Notes: generated by a model from the sequence alone, not told the origin. DNA of 64,000 bases from Bradyrhizobium sp. JYMT SZCCT0180 (GCF_018130165.1 NZ_JAFCLZ010000002.1:310001-374000), one strand, 5' to 3'; counted from the stretch's first letter, positions 26,464 through 35,475 are shown. Numbers and translations: made by a program.

Positions 26464-27615
26464 TCAAAACAGTTCGGCAATCGTGGACGCCGTCTTGATG
26501 CCGGTCCCCGAAATCAACACCACCGTGGTTTCGCGCTCCTTGATGACGCCTCGCGCCGTAAGCTTTGCGAGCGCCGCCGCGACGCTGGCCGATGTGGGCT
26601 CGACGAACAGGCCCAGCCGCGCCAGCCGCCTCAGGGCGGCGACGATCTCGTCCTCGGAAACCGCGACCGATTCGCCACCACTGTCTTTCAAGGCGTGGAT
26701 CATTTCCTTGAGCCGCAGCGGATGCGCGATCGCGGTGCCTTCGGCGATCGTCTTGTTGACGGCGCGATCGACCGGCGTGTCGACGCCGGCCTGGAAGCTC
26801 GCGTCGAGCGGTGAGCAGTTGAGCGGCTGCGCGGCAAACAGTCTGGGAAGTTTGCTGATCTGGCCGGCCGCGAGCAATTCGGAGAAGCCGATGTGGCAGC
26901 CGAGCAGGTTGCTGCCCGCGCCGACCGGGATGATGATGTTGTCGGGCGCCGTGAAGTTGAAATCTTCCCAGATCTCATAGGCGACCGATTTGGTCCCCTG
27001 CAGGAAGAACGGCTGCCAGTTGTGGCTGGAGTAAAAGATCTCGCTGGACTGGCGGATCGCTTCGCGCTGGGATTCTTCGCGCGGACCTTCGACCAGCTGC
27101 ACCTCGGCGCCATAGGCGCGAACCTGCGCGACCTTGGGGGGCGACGTATAGGCGGGGGCGAGGATCTTCACCCGCATGCCGCCGGCCGCGCCATAGGCCG
27201 CAACCGAGGCGCCGCCGTTGCCGGAGGAGTCTTCCAGCACCGCATCGATGCCGAGCTGCCGCACATAGGACAGCATCACGGTGGTGCCCCGGTCCTTGAA
27301 GCTGCAGGTCGGGTTGAACCATTCCAGCTTGAAGAACGGCCGAAAATCGTCCCATTCTTTCTGCACCAGTGGGGTGCAGCCTTCACCGAGCGAAATCGGT
27401 TTTGCAATTTCGACCGGCAGCGAAGCCCGGTACCGCCACAGCGACCGCGTGCCGCGATCGATGTCTTCGCGGCCGATGCCGGGCTGCGGGTTGATCAGCA
27501 GCGGCCTTTGCCCGTCGGCGCACCAGCGCGGCACATCCAGGGAAAAGCGCTCGCCGCTGCGCGGTTCGACGTAGAAGGAATCGTGAGGTTTGGATTGGGG
27601 CATTGGGTCAGCCAT
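26464..27615 (-). CDS. Threonine synthase-like PLP enzyme
   Basis: A fold-type II PLP enzyme of 383 residues. The PLP lysine is in CSFKDRGTT (about residue 94) and the phosphate loop in PVGAGSNLLG. The overall layout (SLGEGCTPLV before the lysine, EPTSASVAAAL near the end) is that of the shorter threonine synthase/cysteate synthase group. Many bacteria also have a separate longer ThrC in the hom-thrC pathway, so this copy may be a paralogue with another amino-acid substrate. A TTG 12 bp upstream is in frame; the ATG at 27615 is preferred. It starts the accessory stretch beyond radA. Confidence 0.8.
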   Translation of the reverse strand: MADPMPQSKPHDSFYVEPRSGERFSLDVPRWCADGQRPLLINPQPGIGREDIDRGTRSLWRYRASLPVEIAKPISLGEGCTPLVQKEWDDFRPFFKLEWFNPTCSFKDRGTTVMLSYVRQLGIDAVLEDSSGNGGASVAAYGAAGGMRVKILAPAYTSPPKVAQVRAYGAEVQLVEGPREESQREAIRQSSEIFYSSHNWQPFFLQGTKSVAYEIWEDFNFTAPDNIIIPVGAGSNLLGCHIGFSELLAAGQISKLPRLFAAQPLNCSPLDASFQAGVDTPVDRAVNKTIAEGTAIAHPLRLKEMIHALKDSGGESVAVSEDEIVAALRRLARLGLFVEPTSASVAAALAKLTARGVIKERETTVVLISGTGIKTASTIAELF

Positions 27616-27683
27616 AGGTGAGTTCAATTCTGCGATGGCCTATGCGCCCTGACATGGTGCGTGGTCAACCGTGGCTTCGCCTG

Positions 27684-29087
27684 TCAGGACGCATCGTAGT
27701 CCCGCGTCCATATCCCCACCGGTTGCTCAAGGCCGCGAATGGTCCGCGCTGGCTTTTTGACAAGATGCAAAAAGTCGTCGCTCGAGCTGCCGGTTTCTGC
27801 CCGCGCTCGCTGCACCAGTTCGTCGCTGGCAACCAGGGCGCAGCCGTATTCACGCGTCAGTGCCTCAAGGCGGCTTGCGGCGTTCACTGCCGTGCCGATG
27901 ACGGCGAATTCGAGCCGGTTCAGTCCGATATCGCCGAGCACGACCTGGCCGTAGTGCAATCCGACGCTGAGCTTAATCGGCGGCTCGTTGCGGGTATTTC
28001 GCTCGCGGTTGAGTTCAGCGATCGAGCCGATCATGGCCTGCGCGCAGCGCAGCGCGTTGCCGGCGTCGGAATCGCTGGTGAAGGGCGTGCCGAACGTCGC
28101 CATCAATCCGTCGCCGAGATATTTGTCCAGCGTGCCGGCGTGCCGGAAAACTTCCCGTTCCATCCGCTCGTGGAACTGCCGCAGCGTCCCGATCACTTCC
28201 ATCGGGCTGCGGCCGTCCGCATAGGCAGTGAAATCAACGATGTCGGTGAACAGCACCGCGACATTCTGCGTTCGCACCTGTTTGAGCGGATCGTCGTTCT
28301 TGGACAGCTGTTCGACGACGTTGGGAGAGAAATAGCGCGCCAAATTGGTGCGTTCGCGCTCGATGCCGGCGTGGCTGATCAAGAGGGCGTTCGAGCGGCG
28401 CGCCGCCAGCGCCAGCGTCATGGCGACGATCAGGAAGACCGTGATCTGCTGGAACCGGGCACCAAAGCCGATCGAGGAGGGGTCGATGATATCGAACAGC
28501 CTGACGTCGGCGCCGACGGCGGCCCGCACCCGTTCCGACAATGCTGCGTGGGTTTGCGGCTGCAGGTAAACCCAGCCGACGCCGATCGCCCACAGCGCCG
28601 AAGTCCAGAACCCCATCGCCACAACGGTGCGCCAGGAATAGGCCAGCGTCGCGGTGCCCAGGAAAACAAAGAAGTAGATGAAGCTGTCGAACCTGTACTG
28701 CATGGCAAGCGGCCAGTCGGACGTGCTCCAGGGATTGGGCACGACGGTCAGGAAGGTCATCAGCATCAGATCGCAAAATATCAGAACAAGCTCCGGCACG
28801 GACCGCTCGGCCTTGCCGACCTTGAGCTGGGCCCAGCCGATCAGGGCAAACAGGCCGAGCATCGCAACGTAATAGAGGACCTCCCACTCCGGATTGATGA
28901 TCGGCAGGGTGGCGGCCGTCACCGCCAGCGCAACCCAGCGGGCGCGAACAGCGAGCAGCAAACCCTCGCGCTTGCTGTCGGTAAGCGCGGCTTCCGCGAA
29001 TCTCAGGGTGTCTTGCTGGGCATCGCCCCGTTTGGCCGGCTCGTTCCCGGGATCGGTAATATCAACTACGTCAGCTATTGCGCTCAA
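27684..29087 (-). CDS. Membrane-bound class III adenylyl cyclase
   Basis: A 467-residue signalling enzyme. Residues about 45-245 hold six hydrophobic segments, a putative membrane sensor. Residues about 280-460 form the cyclase catalytic domain: metal-binding Asp in FTDIVDF and in KYLGDGLM, the adenine-contacting Lys of DKYLGD, and Asn/Arg of VNAASR for catalysis. These suggest ATP as substrate, so cAMP (inference). The start is TTG with a GAGGG site 7 nt upstream; no in-frame ATG fits better. A 17-nt motif shared with another gene lies 43 bp upstream. Confidence 0.87.
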   Translation of the reverse strand: MSAIADVVDITDPGNEPAKRGDAQQDTLRFAEAALTDSKREGLLLAVRARWVALAVTAATLPIINPEWEVLYYVAMLGLFALIGWAQLKVGKAERSVPELVLIFCDLMLMTFLTVVPNPWSTSDWPLAMQYRFDSFIYFFVFLGTATLAYSWRTVVAMGFWTSALWAIGVGWVYLQPQTHAALSERVRAAVGADVRLFDIIDPSSIGFGARFQQITVFLIVAMTLALAARRSNALLISHAGIERERTNLARYFSPNVVEQLSKNDDPLKQVRTQNVAVLFTDIVDFTAYADGRSPMEVIGTLRQFHERMEREVFRHAGTLDKYLGDGLMATFGTPFTSDSDAGNALRCAQAMIGSIAELNRERNTRNEPPIKLSVGLHYGQVVLGDIGLNRLEFAVIGTAVNAASRLEALTREYGCALVASDELVQRARAETGSSSDDFLHLVKKPARTIRGLEQPVGIWTRDYDAS

Positions 29088-29130
29088 GACATCGCCCTCA
29101 AGGCCGAATTGATCGGATCGTGCACTATGC

Positions 29131-29147
29131 CACGGTACCGTGCATTC
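29131..29147 (-). promoter_or_regulatory. Shared upstream motif, copy 1 (contains palindrome CACGGTACCGTG)
   Basis: On the minus strand this reads GAATGCACGGTACCGTG and includes a perfect 12-bp palindrome. A version with two differences, GAATGTATGGTACCGTG, occurs at 32485-32469. Both end 43-44 bp before a start codon, so a common promoter element or operator is likely. The binding factor is not recognised. Confidence 0.5.
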
Positions 29148-29210
29148 TTGGCGTCAGCATGATGTCATCCGGCCGCGTTTTTCAACGGTTCGCGATGCTC
29201 CGCAGGCATC

Positions 29211-29885
29211 CTAACTTTTGAAAAACTCAAGGGCGACGTGCTCGACGTCCGACCATGAATGCGCCAGGTGGACGGCGCCGGCATCGCGCAGCCTGAGATC
29301 ATGGCCTTCGCGAATATGACTGGCCGCGCACAGCCCGACGACGGCCATGCCAGCCGCAACCGCCGCCTTGATCCCGCTGGCGCTGTCCTCGATCACAAGA
29401 CATTGCTCCGGACCCACGCCCAATTTGTCGGCAGCAAGCAGAAAGATGTCCGGATGCGGCTTTCCTCGCGCGACCATATCGGCACTGAAAACATGACTGC
29501 CGAATTCCGCTTCCAGCGCCAATACCGAAAGGCACAGCTGCAGCCGATCCATCGAACTGGACGAGGCGATGCACCGGGGCAGGTGGGAAAAACGCCGGAT
29601 GAAATCCGACGCGCCGCTCACTTCCTTCAAATCTGTCCGGAACCGCTCGAAGGTGGCAAGCTTGAGCTGGTCGGAGAAATCCGCAGGTAGCGGTTTTCCG
29701 ATTGCCGCTTCGATCTCGGCCACGGCTTCATCCCACCTCCGGCCGGAATAGCGGGCAAGCGCCTGGTCGAGCGTTGTTGAATGACCGAGGCCAGTCACCG
29801 TTTCCGCCAGAACGGTATTGGCGATCGCCTCGCTGTCAGCGATGACGCCGTCGAAGTCGAAAATCAATGCGCCCACGATTATCAA
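29211..29885 (-). CDS. HAD-superfamily phosphatase, CbbY/phosphoglycolate phosphatase-like
   Basis: A 224-residue haloacid dehalogenase hydrolase. Motif I is [10 protein letters not shown], with the nucleophile Asp near residue 10. Motif II is the Ser in IASSSS, motif III the Lys in RGKPHPDIF, and motif IV the acidic ED in [11 protein letters not shown]. The cap region after motif I is of the C1 helical type used by beta-phosphoglucomutase and phosphoglycolate phosphatase. The start is a TTG; GTG codons shortly downstream are alternatives. Substrate unknown. Confidence 0.85.
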   Translation of the reverse strand: MIIVGALIFDFDGVIADSEAIANTVLAETVTGLGHSTTLDQALARYSGRRWDEAVAEIEAAIGKPLPADFSDQLKLATFERFRTDLKEVSGASDFIRRFSHLPRCIASSSSMDRLQLCLSVLALEAEFGSHVFSADMVARGKPHPDIFLLAADKLGVGPEQCLVIEDSASGIKAAVAAGMAVVGLCAASHIREGHDLRLRDAGAVHLAHSWSDVEHVALEFFKS

Positions 29886-30013
29886 TTCCAGGAAGGGATC
29901 GAGGTTCGCAGGTTAGCATGCGGTCCCGCATGAAATGGACTGAGGTGACCGGAAGCAGTCGAACACTTTCTGTTGCGGTGTGTATCACCGGAGGCTCGGG
30001 CAGTGGGCTGCGC

Positions 30014-30424
30014 CTAGCGCTTGGCGGCACCGCTCCCGGCCTTGCAGCGCAGATACGGCTTGCCGTCGATCTTGATGGTGCCGTTCGGGCCGGGGGCGAG
30101 CTTGACGGTGGCTTTCCGCGGCTCGACGCCCTTGTTGAAATAATCCCAGAATTCAAAGCAGGTGACCGAGAGATTGATGCCGTCTCCGACCACGGTCTTG
30201 CGGTCGATTCGGCAGTGATTTTCATATTGGTCGACCATCGGCGCGGGCTTGCTGCCGATCGGTTTGCTCATGTCGATGAGCGTCTTGCTGTCGGGGCCTT
30301 CCTTGTTGCGGCAGTCCTTCGCCGTCCTGGCCCAGAGCCCGTCAAAACTCTCCGCGGCGTGCGAGGCCGGCGCGGCGAGGGCGAAAGCGAGCGCGATGCC
30401 CGCCATGGTGATGACAATTCGCAT
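30014..30424 (-). CDS. Small exported protein of unknown function
   Basis: A 136-residue protein with a signal peptide (MRIVITMAGIALAFALAAP, cut near SHA-A). The mature part starts SFDGLWARTAKDC and has four cysteines (DCRNKEG, NHCRID, VTCFEFW, LRCKAGS), consistent with two disulfides. The spacing resembles small periplasmic 'DUF' proteins found across Bradyrhizobium, without known function. It is downstream of the SPFH-domain gene, from which an inverted repeat separates it. Confidence 0.65.
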   Translation of the reverse strand: MRIVITMAGIALAFALAAPASHAAESFDGLWARTAKDCRNKEGPDSKTLIDMSKPIGSKPAPMVDQYENHCRIDRKTVVGDGINLSVTCFEFWDYFNKGVEPRKATVKLAPGPNGTIKIDGKPYLRCKAGSGAAKR

Positions 30425-30446
30425 GGGACCTGTTCCCCAAGACGAT

Positions 30447-30474
30447 GATGCCTGAGATCGCGATCCCAGGCATC
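30447..30474. terminator. Intergenic hairpin between SPFH gene and small exported gene
   Basis: GATGCCTG and CAGGCATC arms (8 bp) enclose a second palindrome GATCGCGATC, so the whole 28 nt can form an extended hairpin. No T run follows on either strand, so it may act as an RNA-stability element rather than a true terminator. Confidence 0.5.
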
Positions 30475-30498
30475 ACCGCTTCCGGATGTTTTCGAAGA

Positions 30499-31383
30499 CT
30501 ATTTGACCGAGACGAACGGCACCGCGGAGCCGGGCACCATCGTGGTCGGCAGCACGCCGTTCCAGCGCTCGGCCTGCACCAGGGTGACGAGGTTCGGGTT
30601 GGTGCCGAGCGCCTTGGCGCGGGCTTCGATCGCGGCGGCTTCGGCTTCACCGGTCAGCTTGATGTTGGTGGCGCGGGCTTCGCCGTTCAGCCGCAGCGCG
30701 TCGGCGGAGGCTTGGGCTTCGGCGCGGACGGCGTTGGCCTTGGCGTTGGCTTGCGTGACGGTGATCTGCGCCTGAACCTTCTCGCGCTCGGCGTTCTGCT
30801 GCAGCTTCTGCACCTCGACCTCGGCCAGCATGCGCTGTTCGATCGAATGCAGATAGGTCGAGCTGAACTCGATGTTCTCGAGTTGCACGCTCTCGACGAT
30901 GATCATCGGATCATCCTTGAGCGAAGCGGTAATGGCGTCTCGGATCGCGTTGTTGAGGGCGCCGCGCTCCTGAATGGCTTTCACCGCGGTATAGCGGCCG
31001 AATACGATCTTGACCTGCTGGTTGACGGCAGGGCTGACCACCTGATTGACCGCCGCCTGCAGCCGGCCGAATTTGGCGTAGAGATCCGTTACTTTTTCCG
31101 GCGATGCCCGCAACGTGACGCTGATCTTGAGATCGGCGGGCTGCTGGTCGTAGGAATAGGAATTCATCTTGTCCCAGGAGAAGGTCGTGGTCTTGACGCT
31201 GACCTTCTCGACGCTGTCGATCAGCGGGATCTTGAAGCCGAGGCCCGGCTGTGCGGTGCCGATGACCGCGCCATAGCGCAGCAGCACGCCGCGCTCGGTC
31301 TGATCGACGGTGTACCAGCTTCCGGCTGCGATCAAGCCGACGACGATGACGGCAGCAACGGCGCCGATAATGCCCCTGTACAT
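30499..31383 (-). CDS. SPFH/prohibitin-family membrane protein (HflC-like)
   Basis: A 294-residue membrane protein. One N-terminal transmembrane helix (about residues 4-22) is followed by the SPFH/band-7 domain (VDQTERGVLLRYG ... FKIPLIDSVEKV) and a coiled coil rich in Ala/Glu (about residues 190-260). Such proteins form large ring assemblies that organise or regulate membrane proteases such as FtsH. Unlike hflKC, it stands alone without a partner gene. The ATG at 31383 has an AGGAGA site 7 nt upstream; a TTG 6 bp earlier is less likely. Confidence 0.87.
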   Translation of the reverse strand: MYRGIIGAVAAVIVVGLIAAGSWYTVDQTERGVLLRYGAVIGTAQPGLGFKIPLIDSVEKVSVKTTTFSWDKMNSYSYDQQPADLKISVTLRASPEKVTDLYAKFGRLQAAVNQVVSPAVNQQVKIVFGRYTAVKAIQERGALNNAIRDAITASLKDDPMIIVESVQLENIEFSSTYLHSIEQRMLAEVEVQKLQQNAEREKVQAQITVTQANAKANAVRAEAQASADALRLNGEARATNIKLTGEAEAAAIEARAKALGTNPNLVTLVQAERWNGVLPTTMVPGSAVPFVSVK

Positions 31384-31854
31384 TTCCAAATCTCCTGTGG
31401 CTGAACATGAGTGTTCAAACCACGCAACGTCTAAGGCCTCATCCGGAATTGGATGTGATGCACGTCACTTCGTCTCCCGGAGCGCGGGGTTGGTTCAGAT
31501 CGGAAAGGAGGATTTGGCAGGCGAGGGCCGATCACAGGCGCGCCAGGCGGCAAGAGCGTCATTGGGCCTGGGATCGACCAGCCTCGTCGGCGTCGGCGGC
31601 AACCGGAATGCGAGGGCGTGGACGCAATATCGCGGAGCAAGATTCGAATTGATGCGAGTTTGACGAATGCCCGTCAGTTGACTGCGGGCTTGTCGTATCA
31701 GGTCGCGTACTTCCGCTTTCGGCGGAACAGCTGATGTGGCTGGGCTAGCCAGTGCTTGGCCCCGGTCGCGCATGACCCGGAGCCGCATGGCTCCAAGTCC
31801 GTTGATTGAAACATGCCATCCTACGTCTCGGGCGCAGCCGGCGTGCGGTATGGA
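31384..31854. other. 471-bp intergenic region without a supported gene
   Basis: It contains the SPFH promoter region on the left. The rest holds short open frames without codon-usage support. A stretch near 31705-31730 (gcgtacttccgctttcggcgg) looks like a degraded copy of a dispersed Bradyrhizobium-type repeat. No RNA gene or convincing regulatory site was seen. Confidence 0.5.
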
Positions 31855-32424
31855 CTAGCGACGTCCTGCTCGTTTGAGTTCGGCGACCTGACGCTTCTCC
31901 CCGGCCAGCTTCCCCCCGGCGAGCAGGCCGCTGCAAAGCCAGCGGGCTTCTCGTTCTACCATGCCCAAAAACTGTCTGGTGTCCTTGCACTCCGCGTAGG
32001 TTTTGTAGGTGAGTGTGTCCGTGCACGTTGGCGAGTAAGTTCCAAATATCCCCGCCGAATAGCTGCATCCAACCCAGGGGGCGTTGCCGGTTTTGAAGCT
32101 TGTTTCGCAACCACCGTTGCAACTGCTGCTGGCTCTCTCAAGCTTGGCAATCTTCCCCAATACTGAATCTGGCGCAGCCGATGGCGTGCGAGCGGTTAGC
32201 GTATGAGCGGTTGGCGATGCCCGGCGAGATGCACCTGCTGCCTGCCTCGGCAGCTGCGTCGGCCTTGGCCTTGCCACCTGCTTCGGCGCTTCGACCGTGA
32301 TGCTAGGAAGCGGGGTGGCGGGGCCTGCGGTTTGCGACATTGCCGTACTGCTCGGGCCGAACAACAATACAGTTGACAGGATAGCGACAGCTGAGGGCGC
32401 GACAAAGCCTGACGACAATCTCAT
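31855..32424 (-). CDS. Exported cysteine-containing protein of unknown function
   Basis: A predicted secreted protein of 189 residues. The signal peptide runs MRLSSGFVAPSAVAILSTVL with cleavage near AMS-Q. A Pro/Arg/Thr-rich spacer (about residues 30-85) precedes a compact C-terminal domain with five cysteines (SSCNGGCETS, WVGCSYS, PTCTDTL, AECKDTR, WLCSGLL gives six with the pair). ATG 32424 has a GGAAGGA ribosome site. A motif 44 bp upstream is nearly identical to one before the cyclase at 29087. No known family is recognised. Confidence 0.6.
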   Translation of the reverse strand: MRLSSGFVAPSAVAILSTVLLFGPSSTAMSQTAGPATPLPSITVEAPKQVARPRPTQLPRQAAGASRRASPTAHTLTARTPSAAPDSVLGKIAKLERASSSCNGGCETSFKTGNAPWVGCSYSAGIFGTYSPTCTDTLTYKTYAECKDTRQFLGMVEREARWLCSGLLAGGKLAGEKRQVAELKRAGRR

Positions 32425-32468
32425 GACGTGTCCTTCCAAATCCGGGACGGACATCGTCCCGATATGTG

Positions 32469-32485
32469 CACGGTACCATACATTC
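32469..32485 (-). promoter_or_regulatory. Shared upstream motif, copy 2
   Basis: Minus strand GAATGTATGGTACCGTG, matching 15 of 17 positions of the motif at 29147-29131, and 44 bp upstream of the ATG (43 bp in the other case). The same distance to unrelated coding regions argues for a functional promoter or operator element. Confidence 0.5.
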
Positions 32486-32673
32486 CGAATTGCGCTACCG
32501 AAGGTTGCAGAAACATCTGCCGATGACTCGGCCAGGAGAACGCTGACCGCTCACTTGAAGCCGTTGCGATGTCTGCTTTTTGGCACTTAGCGTCATTTCG
32601 CTACGACGCGGAATTTGCTCCGCGATTAGCGCATGGCGGACCCCACAAACCGTCCGCTCGGTGATTTGAGGGT

Positions 32674-33414
32674 TCACGGCCCGGGCGGGCTATTCCACAA
32701 CGCATTCCAGAACATGGAAAGCCCGGCCACCAGCATGATGCCGTCCATCAGCAGGCGAAACATCTGGGGCTGCAGGTGCAGCACGAAGCGCTTGGCAATG
32801 AAGGCGCCGAACATCAGCGAGGAGCCGGCAACCAGGCCTTTCAGCGCCACATCTGATGTCAGCGCGCCGAAGCGTTCGAAGGTGACTGATTTGCTCAAGT
32901 AGAGTCCGAGCGAACTTGCAGCTTCGGTGGCGAGGAACGCGCCCTTGTTCAGCCCGTAAAACAGAAACAGCGGCACGCTGAGCGGGCCGGTCGACACCAC
33001 GATGCCGGTGAGATAGCCGATCACGGCGCCACCGACCGCCAGATGCCAGAGCCGCGCTTTAAGCTGGTGTCGGTCAAGCCAATGCCGCACCGGCACCATC
33101 GCGATCAGAAACAGCCCGATCGCAATATCGACGGCGTGCGACGGCAAAGCCAGCAGCGTCCGGGCGCCGAGTGCCGCAGCCGGAATGCCGGTGACCGAAT
33201 AAGCGAGGCAGGCGCGCCAATCGACCTCACGCCACCATGCCAGGATACGCGACAGGTTCGCCATCACGGCCGCCACCGCCATGATCGGCACGGCTTCCTT
33301 CGGCCCGTATTGATAGATCAGCACCGGCATCAGCATGATCGAGGAGCCGGTGCCGACGATGCCGCTGATGGTGCCGGCGAGAAGCCCGACGGTGAGGACG
33401 AAGAGGAAACCCAA
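32674..33414 (-). CDS. TauE/SafE family membrane transporter
   Basis: A 246-residue permease with about seven or eight hydrophobic segments and the two-repeat layout of the TauE/SafE family (repeat 1 opens LLAGTISGIVGTGSSIMLMPVL, repeat 2 around GGAVIGYLTGIVVSTGPLSVPL). Family members export sulfite, sulfoacetate and related organic anions. The start is TTG with GGGAG 6 nt upstream; no good ATG precedes the first membrane segment. No sulfur-oxidation genes are adjacent, so the substrate is open. Confidence 0.82.
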   Translation of the reverse strand: MGFLFVLTVGLLAGTISGIVGTGSSIMLMPVLIYQYGPKEAVPIMAVAAVMANLSRILAWWREVDWRACLAYSVTGIPAAALGARTLLALPSHAVDIAIGLFLIAMVPVRHWLDRHQLKARLWHLAVGGAVIGYLTGIVVSTGPLSVPLFLFYGLNKGAFLATEAASSLGLYLSKSVTFERFGALTSDVALKGLVAGSSLMFGAFIAKRFVLHLQPQMFRLLMDGIMLVAGLSMFWNALWNSPPGP

Positions 33415-33636
33415 GACTTGCTCCCAGGACTTGCTTCGAACACTCGCGCCGAAGACCTGCTCCGCGACTCGGGCGGGACCGGAACGCTAGCAACTTTCGC
33501 AACCCAGCGGCAACGCACCCCGATCACGTTTGGCGGCGCCTTGCCGGAAGGCATCGGCGTGCTTGCTGCTGACACCATGCTGGCAGCAGGTAGCGGTTAT
33601 GAACTTCTCGCCAGATCATTCGGAAGGGAACAGATC

Positions 33637-34005
33637 GTGCCAATCAAGGGAAGCTGCCATTGCGGCCAGACGCAATTCGAGGTGGACGAGATGCCGGCCG
33701 ACGTGACCCGCTGCACCTGTTCGCTATGTTCGAAGCGCGGCGCGCTGTGGGCCTATTACACACCCGCGCAATTTCGCCTGACCTCGCCGCCGGAGAATGT
33801 CGCCACGTACCAGTGGGGCAGCCGAACCATCAAACATCATTTCTGCGCCAATTGCGGCTGCGGGACCTATGGGGAATCGCCTGACTGGTCGACCGGCAAG
33901 CCGGACTTCGAGAACCCCAAGGTCGCCGTCAACGCGCGGCTGTTCGATGAGGTCGACCTCGACGCCGTGCCGGTGACGGTCATCGACGGCAAGAACCTCT
34001 GGTGA
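33637..34005 (+). CDS. GFA-family zinc-binding protein
   Basis: A 122-residue protein of the glutathione-dependent formaldehyde-activating (Gfa/CENP-V) family. Zinc ligands are in GSCHCGQTQF, RCTCSLCSKRG and HFCANCGCGTY, the canonical CxC...CxxC...CxxC set. The GTG at 33637 has a strong GGAAGGGAA site 6 nt upstream and begins exactly where the family domain starts; the open frame extends far upstream without homology. Most members are of unknown physiological role; direct formaldehyde-glutathione activity is proven only for a few. Confidence 0.82.
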   Translation: MPIKGSCHCGQTQFEVDEMPADVTRCTCSLCSKRGALWAYYTPAQFRLTSPPENVATYQWGSRTIKHHFCANCGCGTYGESPDWSTGKPDFENPKVAVNARLFDEVDLDAVPVTVIDGKNLW

Positions 34006-34035
34006 GCGACGACGACCTCTGGAAGCGAGGCGGGG

Positions 34036-34773
34036 CTATGCCGCGTAAAGCTCGATCGGGGCATCGAATCCCTTGAGCTGAAACGTCTTCGAATGACTCG
34101 CCTGCAAATCCGGCCGGGCGCGCTGATAGACCTCCTGCGTCACGAGAATCTGGTCGGCTTCGGCGACCGACTGCGCACGGGAGGCGGTGTTGACGACGGT
34201 GCCGATGGCGGTGAGGTCGCGGTGTGACCGGCCGAATTCGCCAAAACTGAGTTCGCCGGCGTGAATGCCGATGCCGATCCCGAGGTCGCCGGCGTTGAGG
34301 CCAAGCGCGGCTGCAAGACCGTCGCGCCGTTCGCGCCAGTTGTTCTGGATATCGCGCGCCGCGAGCAGGGCATTGCGGACATGGTCGTCGCGCCGCAACG
34401 GAAAATTGAAGACGGCCATGACGGCGTCGCCGATCGTCTTGTTGAGGAGCCCCTCATGCCGCCAGATCGCGTCGGCGCATTCATCGTAGAAGGCATCGAG
34501 CAGACCCGACACGGCCTCCGGTGATTTCGACTGGGACAGGCTGGTATAGCCGCGCAGATCGGCAAACATCACGGTCGCGTCGATGGTGATCTTGCGGGCT
34601 CGCATCACCTTCGTGAACATCAGCTCGCAGATGGTGCAGGTGTTGGGGTTCATTCGGCTCGGGCGAACGCCAAATGCCCGGAACGGCGCCGAGATTACCC
34701 CGCGGATCGGCACGGGCATGCGCATCTGCTCCCAGCAGCCCTTGCAGAAACGCGAATGTTGCAGCGCCGCCAT
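34036..34773 (-). CDS. Class III adenylyl cyclase with an N-terminal four-cysteine module
   Basis: A 245-residue soluble cyclase. Residues 1-55 carry two CxxC pairs, C10/C13 (FCKGC) and C46/C49 (CTIC), which could bind zinc or an Fe-S cluster. The rest is a class III catalytic domain: Asp in FADLRGY and in TIGDAVM for metals, Lys in NKTIGD and Thr in LTAIG for base choice (favouring ATP), and Asn/Arg in VNTASR. No membrane segment is present. It is the second cyclase of the accessory region and likely responds to a cytoplasmic signal read by the cysteine module (inference). Confidence 0.85.
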   Translation of the reverse strand: MAALQHSRFCKGCWEQMRMPVPIRGVISAPFRAFGVRPSRMNPNTCTICELMFTKVMRARKITIDATVMFADLRGYTSLSQSKSPEAVSGLLDAFYDECADAIWRHEGLLNKTIGDAVMAVFNFPLRRDDHVRNALLAARDIQNNWRERRDGLAAALGLNAGDLGIGIGIHAGELSFGEFGRSHRDLTAIGTVVNTASRAQSVAEADQILVTQEVYQRARPDLQASHSKTFQLKGFDAPIELYAA

Positions 34774-34883
34774 CGTTCACCATGCGTCGCGGGAGTGGCT
34801 AGCGTGTTGATCCTACAATTGGGGGCGGACGCCAGCAAGACTGGATGCGGCTTCTCCCGGCTGGCGGTCGCAAGCAAAGCTGG

Positions 34884-34990
34884 CAGAGCGTTTTCCAGCG
34901 AAGTGGGCAACCGGTTCGCGTCAAGAAAACGCGTCAAATCGAGAATCTAGAGCCCCGTTCCCGATTTCATCGGAACGGAAAAGGCTCTAG
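34884..34990. repeat. Dispersed intergenic repeat, copy C
   Basis: The most complete copy: AGAGCGTTTTCCAGCGAAG, CCGGTTCGCGTCAAG, AAAACGCGTCAAA and a terminal hairpin with outer arms CTAGAGCC (34947-34954) and GGCTCTAG (34983-34990) and inner CCGTTCC / GGAACGG. It lies between the cyclase start and the cupin gene. Confidence 0.8.
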
Positions 34991-35025
34991 GATCGCCTCA
35001 AATCCAAAAAAGACGGAGGATCGCC

Positions 35026-35475
35026 ATGGACGCCGTGACGCCGAAACACCCAGAGACATCAGACGCGCATTCGCATCTCGTTCGCCCGGCCGACATGGAA
35101 TGGCAGAAGACCCGTTTCCCCGGTTGCGAAGCCAAGACGCTGCTGTTCGATCGCAAGACCGGCCTGATGACCGCGCTGATGCGGTTTCAACCCGGCGCGG
35201 TGCTGCCCGACCACGAGCATGTCAACATCGAGCAGACCTACGTGCTCGAAGGCAGCCTGGTCGACAAGGAGGGGCCGGCAAAGGGCATCGTATGCAAGGC
35301 CGGCGAATACATCTGGCGCGAGCAGGGCAGCCGTCACGTCGCCTGGTGCCCCGAGGGCGGGCTGATGCTCGCGATCTTCCAGGTCCCGAACAAGTTCTTC
35401 GAGGCCGACGGCCGCGTCGTCGACGCCGCGGGCGAGGACTGGGATCAGATCTGGGGTCATACAAAGAAGGGCTGA
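35026..35475 (+). CDS. Cupin-domain protein
   Basis: A 149-residue single-cupin protein. The cupin metal motifs are HEHVNIEQTYVLEG (motif 1, about residues 64-77) and HVAWCPEGG (motif 2, about residues 105-113), here with fewer His than typical enzyme cupins. It resembles the ChrR/Cupin_7 group, which includes anti-sigma sensor domains and small oxygenases, but no sigma-factor gene is adjacent. Start ATG 35026 has GGAGGA 5 nt upstream. Confidence 0.75.
   Translation: MDAVTPKHPETSDAHSHLVRPADMEWQKTRFPGCEAKTLLFDRKTGLMTALMRFQPGAVLPDHEHVNIEQTYVLEGSLVDKEGPAKGIVCKAGEYIWREQGSRHVAWCPEGGLMLAIFQVPNKFFEADGRVVDAAGEDWDQIWGHTKKG

Noticed and set aside
27618..29162. A 514-codon frame antisense to the membrane cyclase
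   Set aside because: Shadow; the cyclase motifs on the minus strand are decisive.
33043..33636. A long in-frame extension upstream of the GFA protein
   Set aside because: It overlaps the antisense of the TauE gene and has no homology; the GTG at 33637 has a better ribosome site.
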